64,000 bases of DNA, taken from contig NZ_WBSO01000012.1 in the NCBI RefSeq assembly GCF_009299485.1, forward strand, positions 25,507-89,506, given 5' to 3'. This document shows positions 21,937 through 30,689 of this stretch, piece after piece. The first letter of the stretch is position 1, and every line of letters starts with the position of its first letter. A program made the translations under genes and the position numbers. Origin of the DNA: Bifidobacterium apri. Its GTDB lineage: Bacteria > Actinomycetota > Actinomycetes > Actinomycetales > Bifidobacteriaceae. The notes under the pieces were generated by a model. It did no database searches. It was not told where the DNA came from and saw only the letters and a list, made by a program, of their open reading frames with translations.

Positions 21937-23799
21937 ATGGCAAAAGAACAAGAACAGAACAAGAGCAATTCCCGCAGGCGCGGCCAGCATAATACCAGCC
22001 GTCGCGCCCGCACGTCGTCGGCTCGCAACACCGGCCGCACGACCACGCGCCGTGGATCGCGTCCCCAGGAGTTCGCCACGGCCCCCCAGCAGGATGACGT
22101 GCTGATCGCTCCGCCGAAGTACCGCAAGGGCTCGATGCGTATCGTGCCGCTTGGAGGTCTCGGCGAAATCGGCCGCAACATGAATGTGGTCGAATATAAC
22201 GGCCATCTGCTGCTCATTGATTGCGGCGTGCTGTTCCCTGAAGAGGAGCAGCCGGGTGTTGACCTGATTCTCCCTGACTTCCACTACATCAAGGATCGTC
22301 TCGACAAGGTCGAAGCGTTGGTGCTCACCCATGGTCACGAAGACCATATCGGCGGCGTGCCGTACCTGCTCAAGCTGCGTCCGGATATTCCGCTGATCGG
22401 ATCCAAGCTGACGCTGGCTTTTGTGGAAGCCAAGTGCAAGGAACATCGCATCAACCCGACGATGATTGAGGTCAAGGGCCGTGACAAGATCAAGGCTGGC
22501 CCGTTCAACCTTGAGTTCGTGACGGTGACCCATTCGATTCCTGACGCGCTCGCCGTGTGCGTGCGCACGCCTGCCGGCTCGCTGATTGACACGGGCGACA
22601 TTAAGCTTGACCAGCTGCCGCTTGACCATAAGATCACTGATTTGGTCGAATTCGGCAAGCTCGGCGAGCGGGGCATCGATCTGCTGATGATGGATTCCAC
22701 GAATGCGGAAGTCCCCGGATTCGTGCGCCCGGAGACCACGATCGGCCCGGTGCTTGATCGTGTGTTCGCTGAGGCGACCCGCAAGATCATCGTTGCCAGC
22801 TTCTCCAGCCATGTGCATCGTGTGCAGCAGGTTGTTGACGCCGCCCACAAGTATGGCCGCAAGGTTGTGTTCGTCGGCCGTTCGATGGTGCGCAACATGT
22901 CGATCGCAGCCGATTTGGGGTATTTGCATATTCCTGAAGGTACGGTTGTCGATCTCAAGAAGGCCAAGGACATCCAGGACGACAAGATCGTCTACATGTG
23001 CACGGGTTCCCAGGGCGAGCCGATGGCGGCGCTCGGACGCATCGCCGACGGCAATCACCGTGATATCACCGTCAACGAGTTCGATACGGTCATTCTTGCC
23101 AGCTCCCTGATTCCGGGCAACGAGAACGGCGTGTACCGCGTGATCAACAAGCTTGTCCAGCTGGGCGCCCGCGTTGTGAACAAGGATAACGCGGCGGTTC
23201 ACGTGTCCGGCCATGCGAACGAAGGCGAGTTGTTGTACCTGTACAACATCATCAAGCCGAAGTGCGCGATGCCGATTCACGGTGAGAACCGGCATCTGGT
23301 CGCCAATGGTTTGATCGCGGTTAAGACGGGTGTGGCGCCTGATAATGTCGTGCTCGCTGAAGACGGCGATGTCGTTGATTTGTACCATGGCAAGGCGGCG
23401 GTTGTCGGTTCCGTGCCGTGCGGCTATGTGTATGTCGACGGTGATTCGGTCGGTGAACTGACCGATGAGGATCTTGAGAAGCGTCGTATCCTCGGCACCG
23501 AGGGCTTCGTTTCCAGCTTCGTGGTGGTCAATACCGATACGGCGGATGTGCTGTCCGGCCCGAAGATTTATCTCAACGCCGTGGCGGAGGATGAAAGCGA
23601 ATTCGAGAAGGTCCGTCACCAGATTGTCGAGCAGTTGCAGGACGCGATGATGCAGGGCACTCGTGACACGTATAAGCTCCAGCAGATTATGCGTCGCACG
23701 TTGGGCAGCTGGGTCGCCCGTCAGCTGCACCGCAAGCCGGTTATTGTGCCGGTGGTCGCCGATATCGCCCAGCGCGATGACAGCGATCCGCTGCGCTGA
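21937..23799 (+). CDS. rnj: ribonuclease J
   Basis: Metallo-beta-lactamase/beta-CASP ribonuclease acting in mRNA decay and 5' processing, 620 aa. A basic, disordered N-terminal extension (residues ~1-55, many R/S/T) precedes the core MRIVPLGGLGEIGRNM. Zinc ligands are in LTHGHEDHIGG, with the downstream VTHSIPDA, IDTGD and beta-CASP motifs (DSTNAE, SFSSHVHRVQQ, VSGHAN, PIHGENRH). GAGG lies very close to the ATG. It follows dapA and ends in a strong terminator hairpin. Confidence 0.96.
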   Translation: MAKEQEQNKSNSRRRGQHNTSRRARTSSARNTGRTTTRRGSRPQEFATAPQQDDVLIAPPKYRKGSMRIVPLGGLGEIGRNMNVVEYNGHLLLIDCGVLFPEEEQPGVDLILPDFHYIKDRLDKVEALVLTHGHEDHIGGVPYLLKLRPDIPLIGSKLTLAFVEAKCKEHRINPTMIEVKGRDKIKAGPFNLEFVTVTHSIPDALAVCVRTPAGSLIDTGDIKLDQLPLDHKITDLVEFGKLGERGIDLLMMDSTNAEVPGFVRPETTIGPVLDRVFAEATRKIIVASFSSHVHRVQQVVDAAHKYGRKVVFVGRSMVRNMSIAADLGYLHIPEGTVVDLKKAKDIQDDKIVYMCTGSQGEPMAALGRIADGNHRDITVNEFDTVILASSLIPGNENGVYRVINKLVQLGARVVNKDNAAVHVSGHANEGELLYLYNIIKPKCAMPIHGENRHLVANGLIAVKTGVAPDNVVLAEDGDVVDLYHGKAAVVGSVPCGYVYVDGDSVGELTDEDLEKRRILGTEGFVSSFVVVNTDTADVLSGPKIYLNAVAEDESEFEKVRHQIVEQLQDAMMQGTRDTYKLQQIMRRTLGSWVARQLHRKPVIVPVVADIAQRDDSDPLR

Positions 23800-23830
23800 G
23801 CCGTCCATCTTCTGAACCGTCAGGTGTTCA

Positions 23831-23865
23831 GGCGCCGCACCCGTGTAATCCGCGGGTGCGGCGCC
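23831..23865 (+). terminator. rnj terminator
   Basis: Perfect 13-bp stem GGCGCCGCACCCG (23831-23843) and CGGGTGCGGCGCC (23853-23865) with a 9-nt loop, followed by TTCGT, 31 bp after the rnj stop. Confidence 0.85.
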
Positions 23866-23869
23866 TTCG

Positions 23870-24640
23870 TATATGGGGTGTGCGGCACGATGGCCCGGTG
23901 CGGCGCGGTGTAGCGCGGTGCGACGCTGTGCTGTGCGGCGCTGTGTGGTGCGGCGCTGTGTGGTGCGGATATGCAGTGGGCTGGGGGAGCGAGCTTGGCG
24001 CGATCATAACGTTTGGCGGCGATTATCATTGGATGTCCGCCTTTCCGCGACTTTGTATTTCCGGGCAGTGTGCTTTGCACACGTGCGCCTGATCGTCCGC
24101 GCGTCTCAGCATCCTTGCGTCTCCGCGTCGTTACATCCTTGTCTGTTGTCCGCGCGTCTCAACGTCCTCGTGCCATGACTTCCCATGACTTCTCATGACA
24201 TCCGCGTCCGTTCTCTTCCGCCCCTTGTGCCAGCCGGTCGGCCCATCATGCCCGCAGGTCAGCCCACCCAGTCACCCAGTCACCCGGTCAGCCCACCCAG
24301 TCACCCGGTCAGCCGGTCAGCCACCCTGCCGGCCGCGCCAACGTCTATAGCATCTGCCGACGACCATAGACGCCTGAAATGCCCTGAGCATGTCGAATAG
24401 TGAAATTTGCCCGTACCGTGGCGTAGAATGATGTCGTTAACGATAACCAGTGTGGCAAACAGCACTGAAGAATGAACAATTGCGGCGCGGCGTGGTACAT
24501 ACATGCCGCGCCGCGATGTTTTGCACCATTACGGCATCGGTACCGGCACACCCAGCACACCGCCGGCACCATACGGCAACCCCCATGCCCGTCAGAGCCG
24601 TAGCGCGGAACGCCGCAAATCCGCAGAGGAAAGGAGCGAC
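23870..24640. repeat. repeat-rich non-coding spacer upstream of pepN
   Basis: About 770 bp without a supported gene. At 23895-23975 a GTGCGGCGCTGTGTG-type word is repeated in tandem with variants; at 24110-24165 CGCGTCTCA-type words recur; at 24260-24325 CACCCAGT/CACCCGGTCAGC words are repeated about six times. After 24350 the DNA turns AT-richer (TAGAAT at 24424-24429 could be a -10), which is the likely promoter region of pepN. Confidence 0.55.
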
Positions 24641-27247
24641 ATGCCTGGTTCGAACCTCACACGAGAAGAAGCACAGGAACGCAAAGCCATCGTCACAGCG
24701 CCCATCCATTACGCGATCGACCTTGATCTGACCCAAGGAGCGGAAAACTTCGGCTCCACCACGACTGTCACGTTCGGAGCCGATCCGGGCGACAGCACCT
24801 TCCTTGACCTCATCGCCGATGAAGTCACCGCCATCACGCTCAACGGCAAGAGCCTTGACCCGGCATCCGTCTACCGGGACAGCAGAATCCAACTGACAGG
24901 ACTGCTGGAGCACAACGAAGTCACCGTCGAAGCACGTTGCCGCTATTCACACACCGGCGAGGGGCTGCACCGCAGCGTCGATCCTTCCGACGGCAACGTC
25001 TACCTGTATACGCAATTCGAGGTTCCGGACGCCCGACGTGTCTACGCGGTTTTCGACCAGCCCGACCTTAAGGCGATTTTCGACTTCCGTGTACTTGCTC
25101 CGGAAAGCTGGATCGTCACATCGAATATGCCGGTGATGTCCACGGAAAACGTGGACCGGATCACCGCAGCGGGCACGCTTGGGGATCATCCTGCGGAGCA
25201 TTCGCGCACGTGGGTGTTCGAACCGACTCCGGTGATGAGCTCCTATCTGACCGCGATTTGCGCCGGCCCGTATGCGCAGTGGCACACCGAATACGCGAAC
25301 GAGGACGGACGCACCGTGCCGATGGCGCTGTACTGCCGCCAGGCGCTCAAGGATGCGCTCGACAAGGATGCCGATTACCTGTTCGACATCACCAAGAAGG
25401 GTTTCGCCTTCTATGCCAAGACGTGGGGCGTGCCGTATCCGTACGCGAAGTACGACCAGATTTTCGTACCGGAATACAATGCCGGCGCCATGGAGAACAT
25501 CGGCATGGTCACCATCCGCGACCAGTACGTGTTCGAATCCAAGGTGACTGACGCATACGCCGAGCGTCGCGTCGTCACCGTGCTGCACGAGCTCGCCCAC
25601 ATGTGGTTCGGCGACTATGTGACCATGAAATGGTGGAATGACTTGTGGCTCAACGAATCCTTCGCCGAATTCATGTCCACGCTCGCCACCGCCGAAGCGA
25701 CCGAATGGCATGACGCCTGGGCGACCTTCAGCTCCGGCGAGAAAAGCTGGGGCCAGGCGCAAGACCAATTGCCGACCACCCATCCAATCGTCGCCCCGAT
25801 CAACGATCTCAACGACACGTACGTGAACTTCGACGGCATCACCTATGCGAAGGGCGCCTCCGTCCTCAAGCAGCTTGTCGCCTATGTCGGCCGCGACAAG
25901 TTCTTCGAAGGCATCAACCACTATCTCAACAAGCACGCGTACGGCAACGCGACCCTCGCCGACCTGCTGGCCGAATTGGAACAGACCTCCGGGCGCGACC
26001 TCAAGGCATGGAGCAAGCAATGGCTCGAAGCCGCGGGCATCAACACCATCAGCGCGCATGTCGACGAGAACACCGACGGCACCATCGCCGCACTTACGCT
26101 CAATCAAAGCGCATCCGCCGAGCATCCCGTGCTGCGGCCGCACCGCCTCGCTGTCGGTTTCTACAACGAGAACGCCGACGGGCAGATCGTGCGCACCGAC
26201 CGGTTCGAACTCGACGTGACCGGCGACCACACCGTCGTCGAGGAGGCTGCCGGCAAACAGCGCCCCGCGTTCATTCTGGTCAACGACGATGACCTGACCT
26301 ACACCAAGCTGCGGTTCGACGCGCAATCCCTCGAATTCGCGGCGAAGAACCTGTACCGTTTCGCCGATCCGCTCGCACGGTCCGTGGTGTGGCTGTCCCT
26401 GTGGGATATGACCCGCGACGGCGAATTCCCCGCCGAACGTTTCATCGCCGCGAGCCTTGACGCATTGGCGACCGAACACGAGTCCACCACGTTCAGGTAT
26501 GCGCTCGCCCAGGTCTCCACTGCCGCCCACCATTATGTCGCTCCCGCTCGCAGCGCCGAGGTGGCGGAAAACACCGCCGAACGGCTTTGGAAGCTTGCCG
26601 GCCAAGCGAAGGCGGGTTCCGACGAGCAGTTCCAGCTGGTGGGTGCCTACCTCACGTATGGTGTGGAAGGCGATGAACGCTTCCGCTCCAACGCCCAAGG
26701 CCTGCTGGACGGTAGCGTCAAGCTCGAAGGGCTGGACATCGACAACAACATGCGCTGGACGATCCTCAAGGCGCTCGCCGCCGTGAACGCCGTCACCAAC
26801 GCGGATATCGATGAGGAGCTCGCCAAGCGCGATACGACCGAGAACCGTGAATTCGCTTATGGTGCGCGCGCCAGCCGTGCGACGACGAAGGCGAAGGCTT
26901 GGGCGTGGGATCAGGCGTTGCACAACGGTGATTTGACCAATATGCAGCTGGAGGCTGTTGCCGCCGGCTTTGCGTCCACCCCGCGCGAGGATTTGGCCGA
27001 ACCGTATGCGGCCGAGTACTTCAACCAAGTGGATTGGGTGTGGAAGAACAAAACATTCCACATGGCTGAAGCGCTGCTCGAAGGCTTGTACCCTTCGTAT
27101 GCGAATCCCGCGGAGCTGGTCCGCCTGGGCGACCAGTGGCTCGACGAGCATGAGGATGCGCCGCGCGCTTTGCGCCGCATCATCATCGAGAACGTCGAGT
27201 CTTCCCGTCGTGTGCTCAAGGTGCGCGCGTACAACGAGGCGCTGTGA
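24641..27247 (+). CDS. pepN: M1-family aminopeptidase N
   Basis: Zinc metallo-aminopeptidase that removes N-terminal residues from peptides, cytoplasmic (no signal peptide), 868 aa. ATG 24641 is chosen because AAGGAG (24631-24636) precedes it; the frame is open further upstream but that part is not family-like. Seen: exopeptidase motif GAMENIGM, zinc site HELAHMWFGDYVTMKWW with the third ligand in WLNESFAEF, and a C-terminal ERAP1-like helical domain. It stands alone, with a weak terminator after it. Confidence 0.95.
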   Translation: MPGSNLTREEAQERKAIVTAPIHYAIDLDLTQGAENFGSTTTVTFGADPGDSTFLDLIADEVTAITLNGKSLDPASVYRDSRIQLTGLLEHNEVTVEARCRYSHTGEGLHRSVDPSDGNVYLYTQFEVPDARRVYAVFDQPDLKAIFDFRVLAPESWIVTSNMPVMSTENVDRITAAGTLGDHPAEHSRTWVFEPTPVMSSYLTAICAGPYAQWHTEYANEDGRTVPMALYCRQALKDALDKDADYLFDITKKGFAFYAKTWGVPYPYAKYDQIFVPEYNAGAMENIGMVTIRDQYVFESKVTDAYAERRVVTVLHELAHMWFGDYVTMKWWNDLWLNESFAEFMSTLATAEATEWHDAWATFSSGEKSWGQAQDQLPTTHPIVAPINDLNDTYVNFDGITYAKGASVLKQLVAYVGRDKFFEGINHYLNKHAYGNATLADLLAELEQTSGRDLKAWSKQWLEAAGINTISAHVDENTDGTIAALTLNQSASAEHPVLRPHRLAVGFYNENADGQIVRTDRFELDVTGDHTVVEEAAGKQRPAFILVNDDDLTYTKLRFDAQSLEFAAKNLYRFADPLARSVVWLSLWDMTRDGEFPAERFIAASLDALATEHESTTFRYALAQVSTAAHHYVAPARSAEVAENTAERLWKLAGQAKAGSDEQFQLVGAYLTYGVEGDERFRSNAQGLLDGSVKLEGLDIDNNMRWTILKALAAVNAVTNADIDEELAKRDTTENREFAYGARASRATTKAKAWAWDQALHNGDLTNMQLEAVAAGFASTPREDLAEPYAAEYFNQVDWVWKNKTFHMAEALLEGLYPSYANPAELVRLGDQWLDEHEDAPRALRRIIIENVESSRRVLKVRAYNEAL

Positions 27248-27274
27248 CCTTCTGACACAGACACCCTGAGGGCC

Positions 27275-27304
27275 GGCCGGCTGCCGTTTTGGTGTCAGCC
27301 GGCC
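27275..27304 (+). terminator. probable pepN terminator
   Basis: 9-bp stem GGCCGGCTG (27275-27283) with CAGCCGGCC (27296-27304) and a T-containing 12-nt loop, 27 bp after the pepN stop. Confidence 0.6.
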
Positions 27305-27326
27305 CGCAGACGTTTAATTCGATACA

Positions 27327-27344
27327 TATAGCATATATGCTATA
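27327..27344 (+). promoter_or_regulatory. 18-bp perfect palindrome, likely operator of the HEPN/MNT module
   Basis: TATAGCATATATGCTATA is a perfect 18-bp inverted repeat ending 8 nt before the ATG at 27353. It contains or abuts possible -10 hexamers (TATGCT, TATAGT), and there is no Shine-Dalgarno before the ATG, so the transcript may be leaderless. Position and symmetry suggest autoregulation by the HTH domain of the first gene. The binding protein is inferred. Confidence 0.7.
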
Positions 27345-27352
27345 GTGCTGAT

Positions 27353-27910
27353 ATGGACACCATTGACGCATTGAAGGCCCGCCGTCTTCAAGCGGGGTTG
27401 AGCCAGCAAGCGGTGGCGTCACGGATGGGCACCACGCAATCGGCATTATCGCGCGCGGAACACGGCGGCAATCCGACTCAGGATTTCCTGCAACGGTATG
27501 ACGATGCCCTGTCCTGCCTCACGGCGAAGTCAGGTATCGCACTCAATTCTGGTATTTCGGAGAAATCCGGTCTCACGGAGAAATCCAGCAGTAGCGTAGA
27601 TATCGCGACGGTGAAGCTGATCGCTGGTGCTATCGCAAAGAAATACGGTCTTGCGCAAGTGTATCTTTACGGTTCATTCGCTCGCGGCGAGGCGGATGAC
27701 GATTCCGATATCGACTTGCTGTATGTCTCGCGGGAAGCAAGCCGATTCGGCATGGACGACCTTGCGCGATTGAAGGGTGAACTGGAACGGTCGTTTGGTA
27801 GGGAAGTCTCGCTGACCTCGCTTGTCTCGCTGCGTCGGCACGCGCAGCGCAGTCGTGCAAGCAGGCGATTCTACGAGCATATTCAGCGCGATATGGTTCG
27901 GGTGGTGTGA
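27353..27910 (+). CDS. HTH-fused MNT nucleotidyltransferase antitoxin
   Basis: 185-aa protein with two parts. Residues ~8-50 form an XRE-type helix-turn-helix (SQQAVASRMGTTQSALSRAE); residues ~88-170 are a minimal nucleotidyltransferase with GSFARGE (G107, S108) and the metal-binding pair D119 and D121 in SDIDLLYV. In known MntA/HepT modules the nucleotidyltransferase inactivates its HEPN partner by adding AMP to a tyrosine. Here the antitoxin also carries its own DNA-binding domain, matching the perfect palindrome at the promoter. Its stop overlaps the start of the HEPN gene. No ribosome site precedes the ATG. Confidence 0.8.
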   Translation: MDTIDALKARRLQAGLSQQAVASRMGTTQSALSRAEHGGNPTQDFLQRYDDALSCLTAKSGIALNSGISEKSGLTEKSSSSVDIATVKLIAGAIAKKYGLAQVYLYGSFARGEADDDSDIDLLYVSREASRFGMDDLARLKGELERSFGREVSLTSLVSLRRHAQRSRASRRFYEHIQRDMVRVV

Positions 27911-28278
27911 TGCAACGACGACATACCGACCAGAGATTCAGGGATGATACGAATCTCATCCGTCTCGCGGAGCATCTGGCCCGCGCAAGCCGTGATGCCA
28001 GCGCGGTTTCTTCGGCTCAGGAGCTGGAAACGGATTACATGAGGTTCAATTCGGTTGCCATGGATATGGTTCAGGCGCAGGAGGCTGCGCGGAAGCTATC
28101 CGACGAGTTTCTCGAAGAAGTCCCGCAGCTGCCGTGGCACGAACTGCGGGGATTGCGCAATGCCATCGTCCACGAATACGACGAAATCGATCCTGACGCT
28201 CTGTATGTATCCGCCACGGTGGATGTTCCACGGCTGCTTGCCCAATTGCAACCGTATCTTGATGCCATCGAGGATTGA
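27910..28278 (+). CDS. HEPN-domain (HepT-like) toxin
   Basis: 122-aa helical protein with the HEPN ribonuclease motif R-x4-H-x-Y (R83, H88, Y90 in RNAIVHEY). In the HepT family this motif forms the RNase active site and the tyrosine is the target of the partner nucleotidyltransferase. ATG 27910 overlaps the antitoxin stop (TGATG), with GTG three bases upstream as an alternative. Partner and order argue for a type VII toxin-antitoxin pair; activity is inferred. Confidence 0.78.
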   Translation: MQRRHTDQRFRDDTNLIRLAEHLARASRDASAVSSAQELETDYMRFNSVAMDMVQAQEAARKLSDEFLEEVPQLPWHELRGLRNAIVHEYDEIDPDALYVSATVDVPRLLAQLQPYLDAIED

Positions 28279-28312
28279 GCACGGGGTCGGCGTGGATTCC
28301 CGCAGACATGCG

Positions 28313-28355
28313 AGTGGCGGGCCATCCAACCGTTGCGATGGAATGACCCGCCACT
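28313..28355. terminator. shared terminator between HEPN gene and gabT
   Basis: Convergent genes are separated by a stem of 9 perfect base pairs (AGTGGCGGG at 28313-28321, CCCGCCACT at 28347-28355) extended inward by further pairs. The inner C-A mismatches on this strand become G-U wobbles on the minus strand, so it should fold best in the gabT transcript. Confidence 0.65.
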
Positions 28356-28417
28356 TACGTTATGAACAATCACCACGGGCGAATCCGTCGAATCCGCATG
28401 GTAATCACCGGTACCGC

Positions 28418-29782
28418 TTACTTCGCGAGCGCCGCCTTGAGGGATTCCTCGAAGATCTCCAGACCGCGCTTGGTTTGCTCATCGGTCATGACGAGCGGAG
28501 CCAGGAAGCGGATGACATTGCTGTCAGTACCTGCGGACTCCATGAGCAGGCCGCGCTGCAAGGCTTCTTGGATGAGGTTGGCGACCAGCTCGGTTGCCGG
28601 TTCCTTGGTCTCGCGGTCTTTGACGAATTCCACGCCGATCATCGCGCCGAGGCCACGGATATCTCCGATGACGTCGTACTTCTCGGCGAGCGCCTTGAAA
28701 CCTGCGGTCACCTGCTCGCCGATGTGACGGGCCTTCGCGGGGAAGTCCTCTTCCTTGTAGATCTTCATGGCGGCGATGCCGGAAGCGCAGGACAGCGGGT
28801 TGCCGCAGAAGGTGCCGCCGATGGTGCCGGCAGGAGCGGCGTCCATGACTTCGTCGCGGCCGGTGATTGCGGAGATCGGCATGCCGCCGGCGAGCGACTT
28901 CGCGGTGGTCACGATATCCGGCGCGGCACCGGCTTCAGCCCAGTATTCGGAGGCGAAGTACTTGCCCGTACGGCAGTTGCCGCACTGGACTTCATCGGCG
29001 ATGAGCAGGATGCCGTTCTCGTCGCAGATCTTGCGCACGGCCTTGACCCATTCGATCGGGGCGGGGATGAAGCCGCCTTCGCCTTGCAGCGGCTCGACGA
29101 GCAGGCAGGCGACTTCATTGGCCGGAATGCCTTGGTCGAACACCTTCTTCAGGCCGTCGACATAGTACGCGATGGCCTCCGCTTCGGAGTAGCCCTTCGG
29201 CGCACGGTACAGGTAGGGGTATGGAGCGCGGGCGATTTCCGCCGGGAACGGGCCCATGCCACGGGAGTAGGCCTTCTTCGCGGTGAGGGCCATGGTCAGG
29301 TTGGTGCGGCCGTGGAATGCGCCGGAGAAGCAGATCACGCCCTGACGACCGGTGTAGGATTTGGCGATCTTGATGGCGTTCTCATCGCATTCAGCGCCGG
29401 AATTGGCGAAATAGGTCTTCTTGTGTTCGCCGCGACACGGAATCGTCTCATTGAGGCCTTCCGCCAGCTCTACATAGCCTTCATGCCCGATGACATTGAA
29501 AATCGTGTGGAAGTATTTGGTGGCCTGATCCTGCACAGCTTTGACGAGCTCCGGGCGGGAATAGCCGATGTTCAGCACGCCGACGCCGCCGACCCAGTCA
29601 AGGAACTTGTTGCCGTCGATGTCTTCGAACATGGCGCCTTCGCCGCGCTTGATGCAGATCGGATAGGTCGAAGAGCACAGTCCGGCGGGGACGTTCTCGT
29701 CGCGCTTCTTGAGGAACTCCTGGGTCTTGGGGCCCGGAACGCTTTCAGTGACAATCTGGGGCATATCTTCAGCCAATGTCAT
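28418..29782 (-). CDS. gabT: 4-aminobutyrate aminotransferase
   Basis: Class-III PLP aminotransferase, 454 aa, expected to convert GABA and 2-oxoglutarate into succinate semialdehyde and glutamate. ATG at 29782 has AAGGAG 8 nt upstream; the frame is open further 5' but that part is not family-like. Seen: NSGAECDENAIKIAK, FSGAFHGRTN, EPLQGEGGF, ADEVQCGNCRTG and the PLP lysine in TTAKSLAGGMP, with IGGTFCGNPLSCAS. The overall match is to GabT rather than ornithine enzymes, but related omega-amino acids (beta-alanine, 5-aminovalerate) cannot be excluded. It lies downstream of a permease-alcohol dehydrogenase fusion that would supply substrate and reduce the aldehyde. Confidence 0.88.
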   Translation of the reverse strand: MTLAEDMPQIVTESVPGPKTQEFLKKRDENVPAGLCSSTYPICIKRGEGAMFEDIDGNKFLDWVGGVGVLNIGYSRPELVKAVQDQATKYFHTIFNVIGHEGYVELAEGLNETIPCRGEHKKTYFANSGAECDENAIKIAKSYTGRQGVICFSGAFHGRTNLTMALTAKKAYSRGMGPFPAEIARAPYPYLYRAPKGYSEAEAIAYYVDGLKKVFDQGIPANEVACLLVEPLQGEGGFIPAPIEWVKAVRKICDENGILLIADEVQCGNCRTGKYFASEYWAEAGAAPDIVTTAKSLAGGMPISAITGRDEVMDAAPAGTIGGTFCGNPLSCASGIAAMKIYKEEDFPAKARHIGEQVTAGFKALAEKYDVIGDIRGLGAMIGVEFVKDRETKEPATELVANLIQEALQRGLLMESAGTDSNVIRFLAPLVMTDEQTKRGLEIFEESLKAALAK

Positions 29783-30140
29783 CGCGGTATCTCCTTGACT
29801 ATGTTTTTCGCAATAACGGTGGCGGAACGCTGTGGATTTCGTCGCCGTTTTTCCTGACATGGAAATGTTTAACACCCGCGTATTGCTCTGCTTTTGACAT
29901 TTTGAAACGGGGTCGTTTCTTTGCCGAAACAGGAGTGTTTTCCTTGTAACATTCGCGTCGTACGAATCGCAGGCGGCTGTTGCGGGGGATGTGCCTGATG
30001 TTGTGAAATCCGCTTGATTTCGTGGTTTTGCAGTGCTGTGATACTGCCTTCGCAGGCAGCGGCAATGGGCGTGTGGATGCCGATCCGCGTGGGGATCGGA
30101 CCAGGTGCGAGCCGACGAGGCTGTCCGCATATTGGACATT
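29783..30140 (-). promoter_or_regulatory. gabT upstream region with palindromes
   Basis: 358 bp without a gene, AT-richer than the flanks. It contains the inverted repeat GAAACG-GGGT-CGTTTC at 29904-29919, about 120 bp before the gabT start and a candidate operator, and a 7-bp stem CCGATCC/GGATCGG at 30080-30099 that may terminate the upstream acetyltransferase transcript on the minus strand. No convincing promoter hexamers could be assigned. Confidence 0.4.
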
Positions 30141-30584
30141 TCAGCGAGATGACGGTAATGGCAGTTCGAACCCGTAACAGCTGCGCTCGAAGCCATACTG
30201 TTCATAGAACCGGTGCGCGGCAGACCGCGGCAGACCGGAGTCAAGCGTCATCGCCCGGCATCCGCGCCGCCTCGCCAGCTCGACCGCATGGTCGAGCATC
30301 ATCGTGCCATAGCCTTTGCCCCGTTCGCGCTCATCCACAATCAGACTGGACACATAACATGTCAGCCCGCACATCCAGAAGGTCTCGAAATAATCGCCAT
30401 GGCACATGCCCACATAACGTCCCTCGTCGTCAAGCAGGAAAAACGCGAAACTCGCGTCATCGGCAAGCACCCGCTCATACACGTCGCGCGTAGGCCCATC
30501 CTCATACGTGTTGTAATCCCACAACGCGCGGATGAAACGCAACGCTTCAGGGAAGTCATCGGATTCGGCATCCTTCAACATCAT
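30141..30584 (-). CDS. GNAT-family N-acetyltransferase
   Basis: 147-aa single-domain acetyltransferase. Acetyl-CoA-binding motif A is SSLIVDERERGKGYGTMMLDHA and motif B ends in SAAHRFYEQYGFERS. Start ATG 30584 with AAGGA upstream. It sits 105 bp downstream of the permease-dehydrogenase fusion on the same strand and could be the third gene of that transcript. Substrate unknown. Confidence 0.85.
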   Translation of the reverse strand: MMLKDAESDDFPEALRFIRALWDYNTYEDGPTRDVYERVLADDASFAFFLLDDEGRYVGMCHGDYFETFWMCGLTCYVSSLIVDERERGKGYGTMMLDHAVELARRRGCRAMTLDSGLPRSAAHRFYEQYGFERSCYGFELPLPSSR

Positions 30585-30689
30585 CGGTAGTCCTTCGTCT
30601 TGAACCGTTCACCATACGACAAGACGGCGGCCGCCGTACCATGGACGCGTTCGCATCCACATACGACAGCCGTCGCCTGCCTCCACCGT

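Noticed and set aside
24947..27151. 734-codon minus-strand open frame
   Set aside because: It is antisense to pepN and produced by codon bias; pepN has all M1 motifs.
28055..29857. 600-codon plus-strand open frame
   Set aside because: It overlaps the end of the HEPN gene and runs antisense to gabT, with no protein features.
29783..30244. N-terminal extension of gabT (longer open frame)
   Set aside because: The extension has no family similarity, and AAGGAG lies at proper spacing before ATG 29782.
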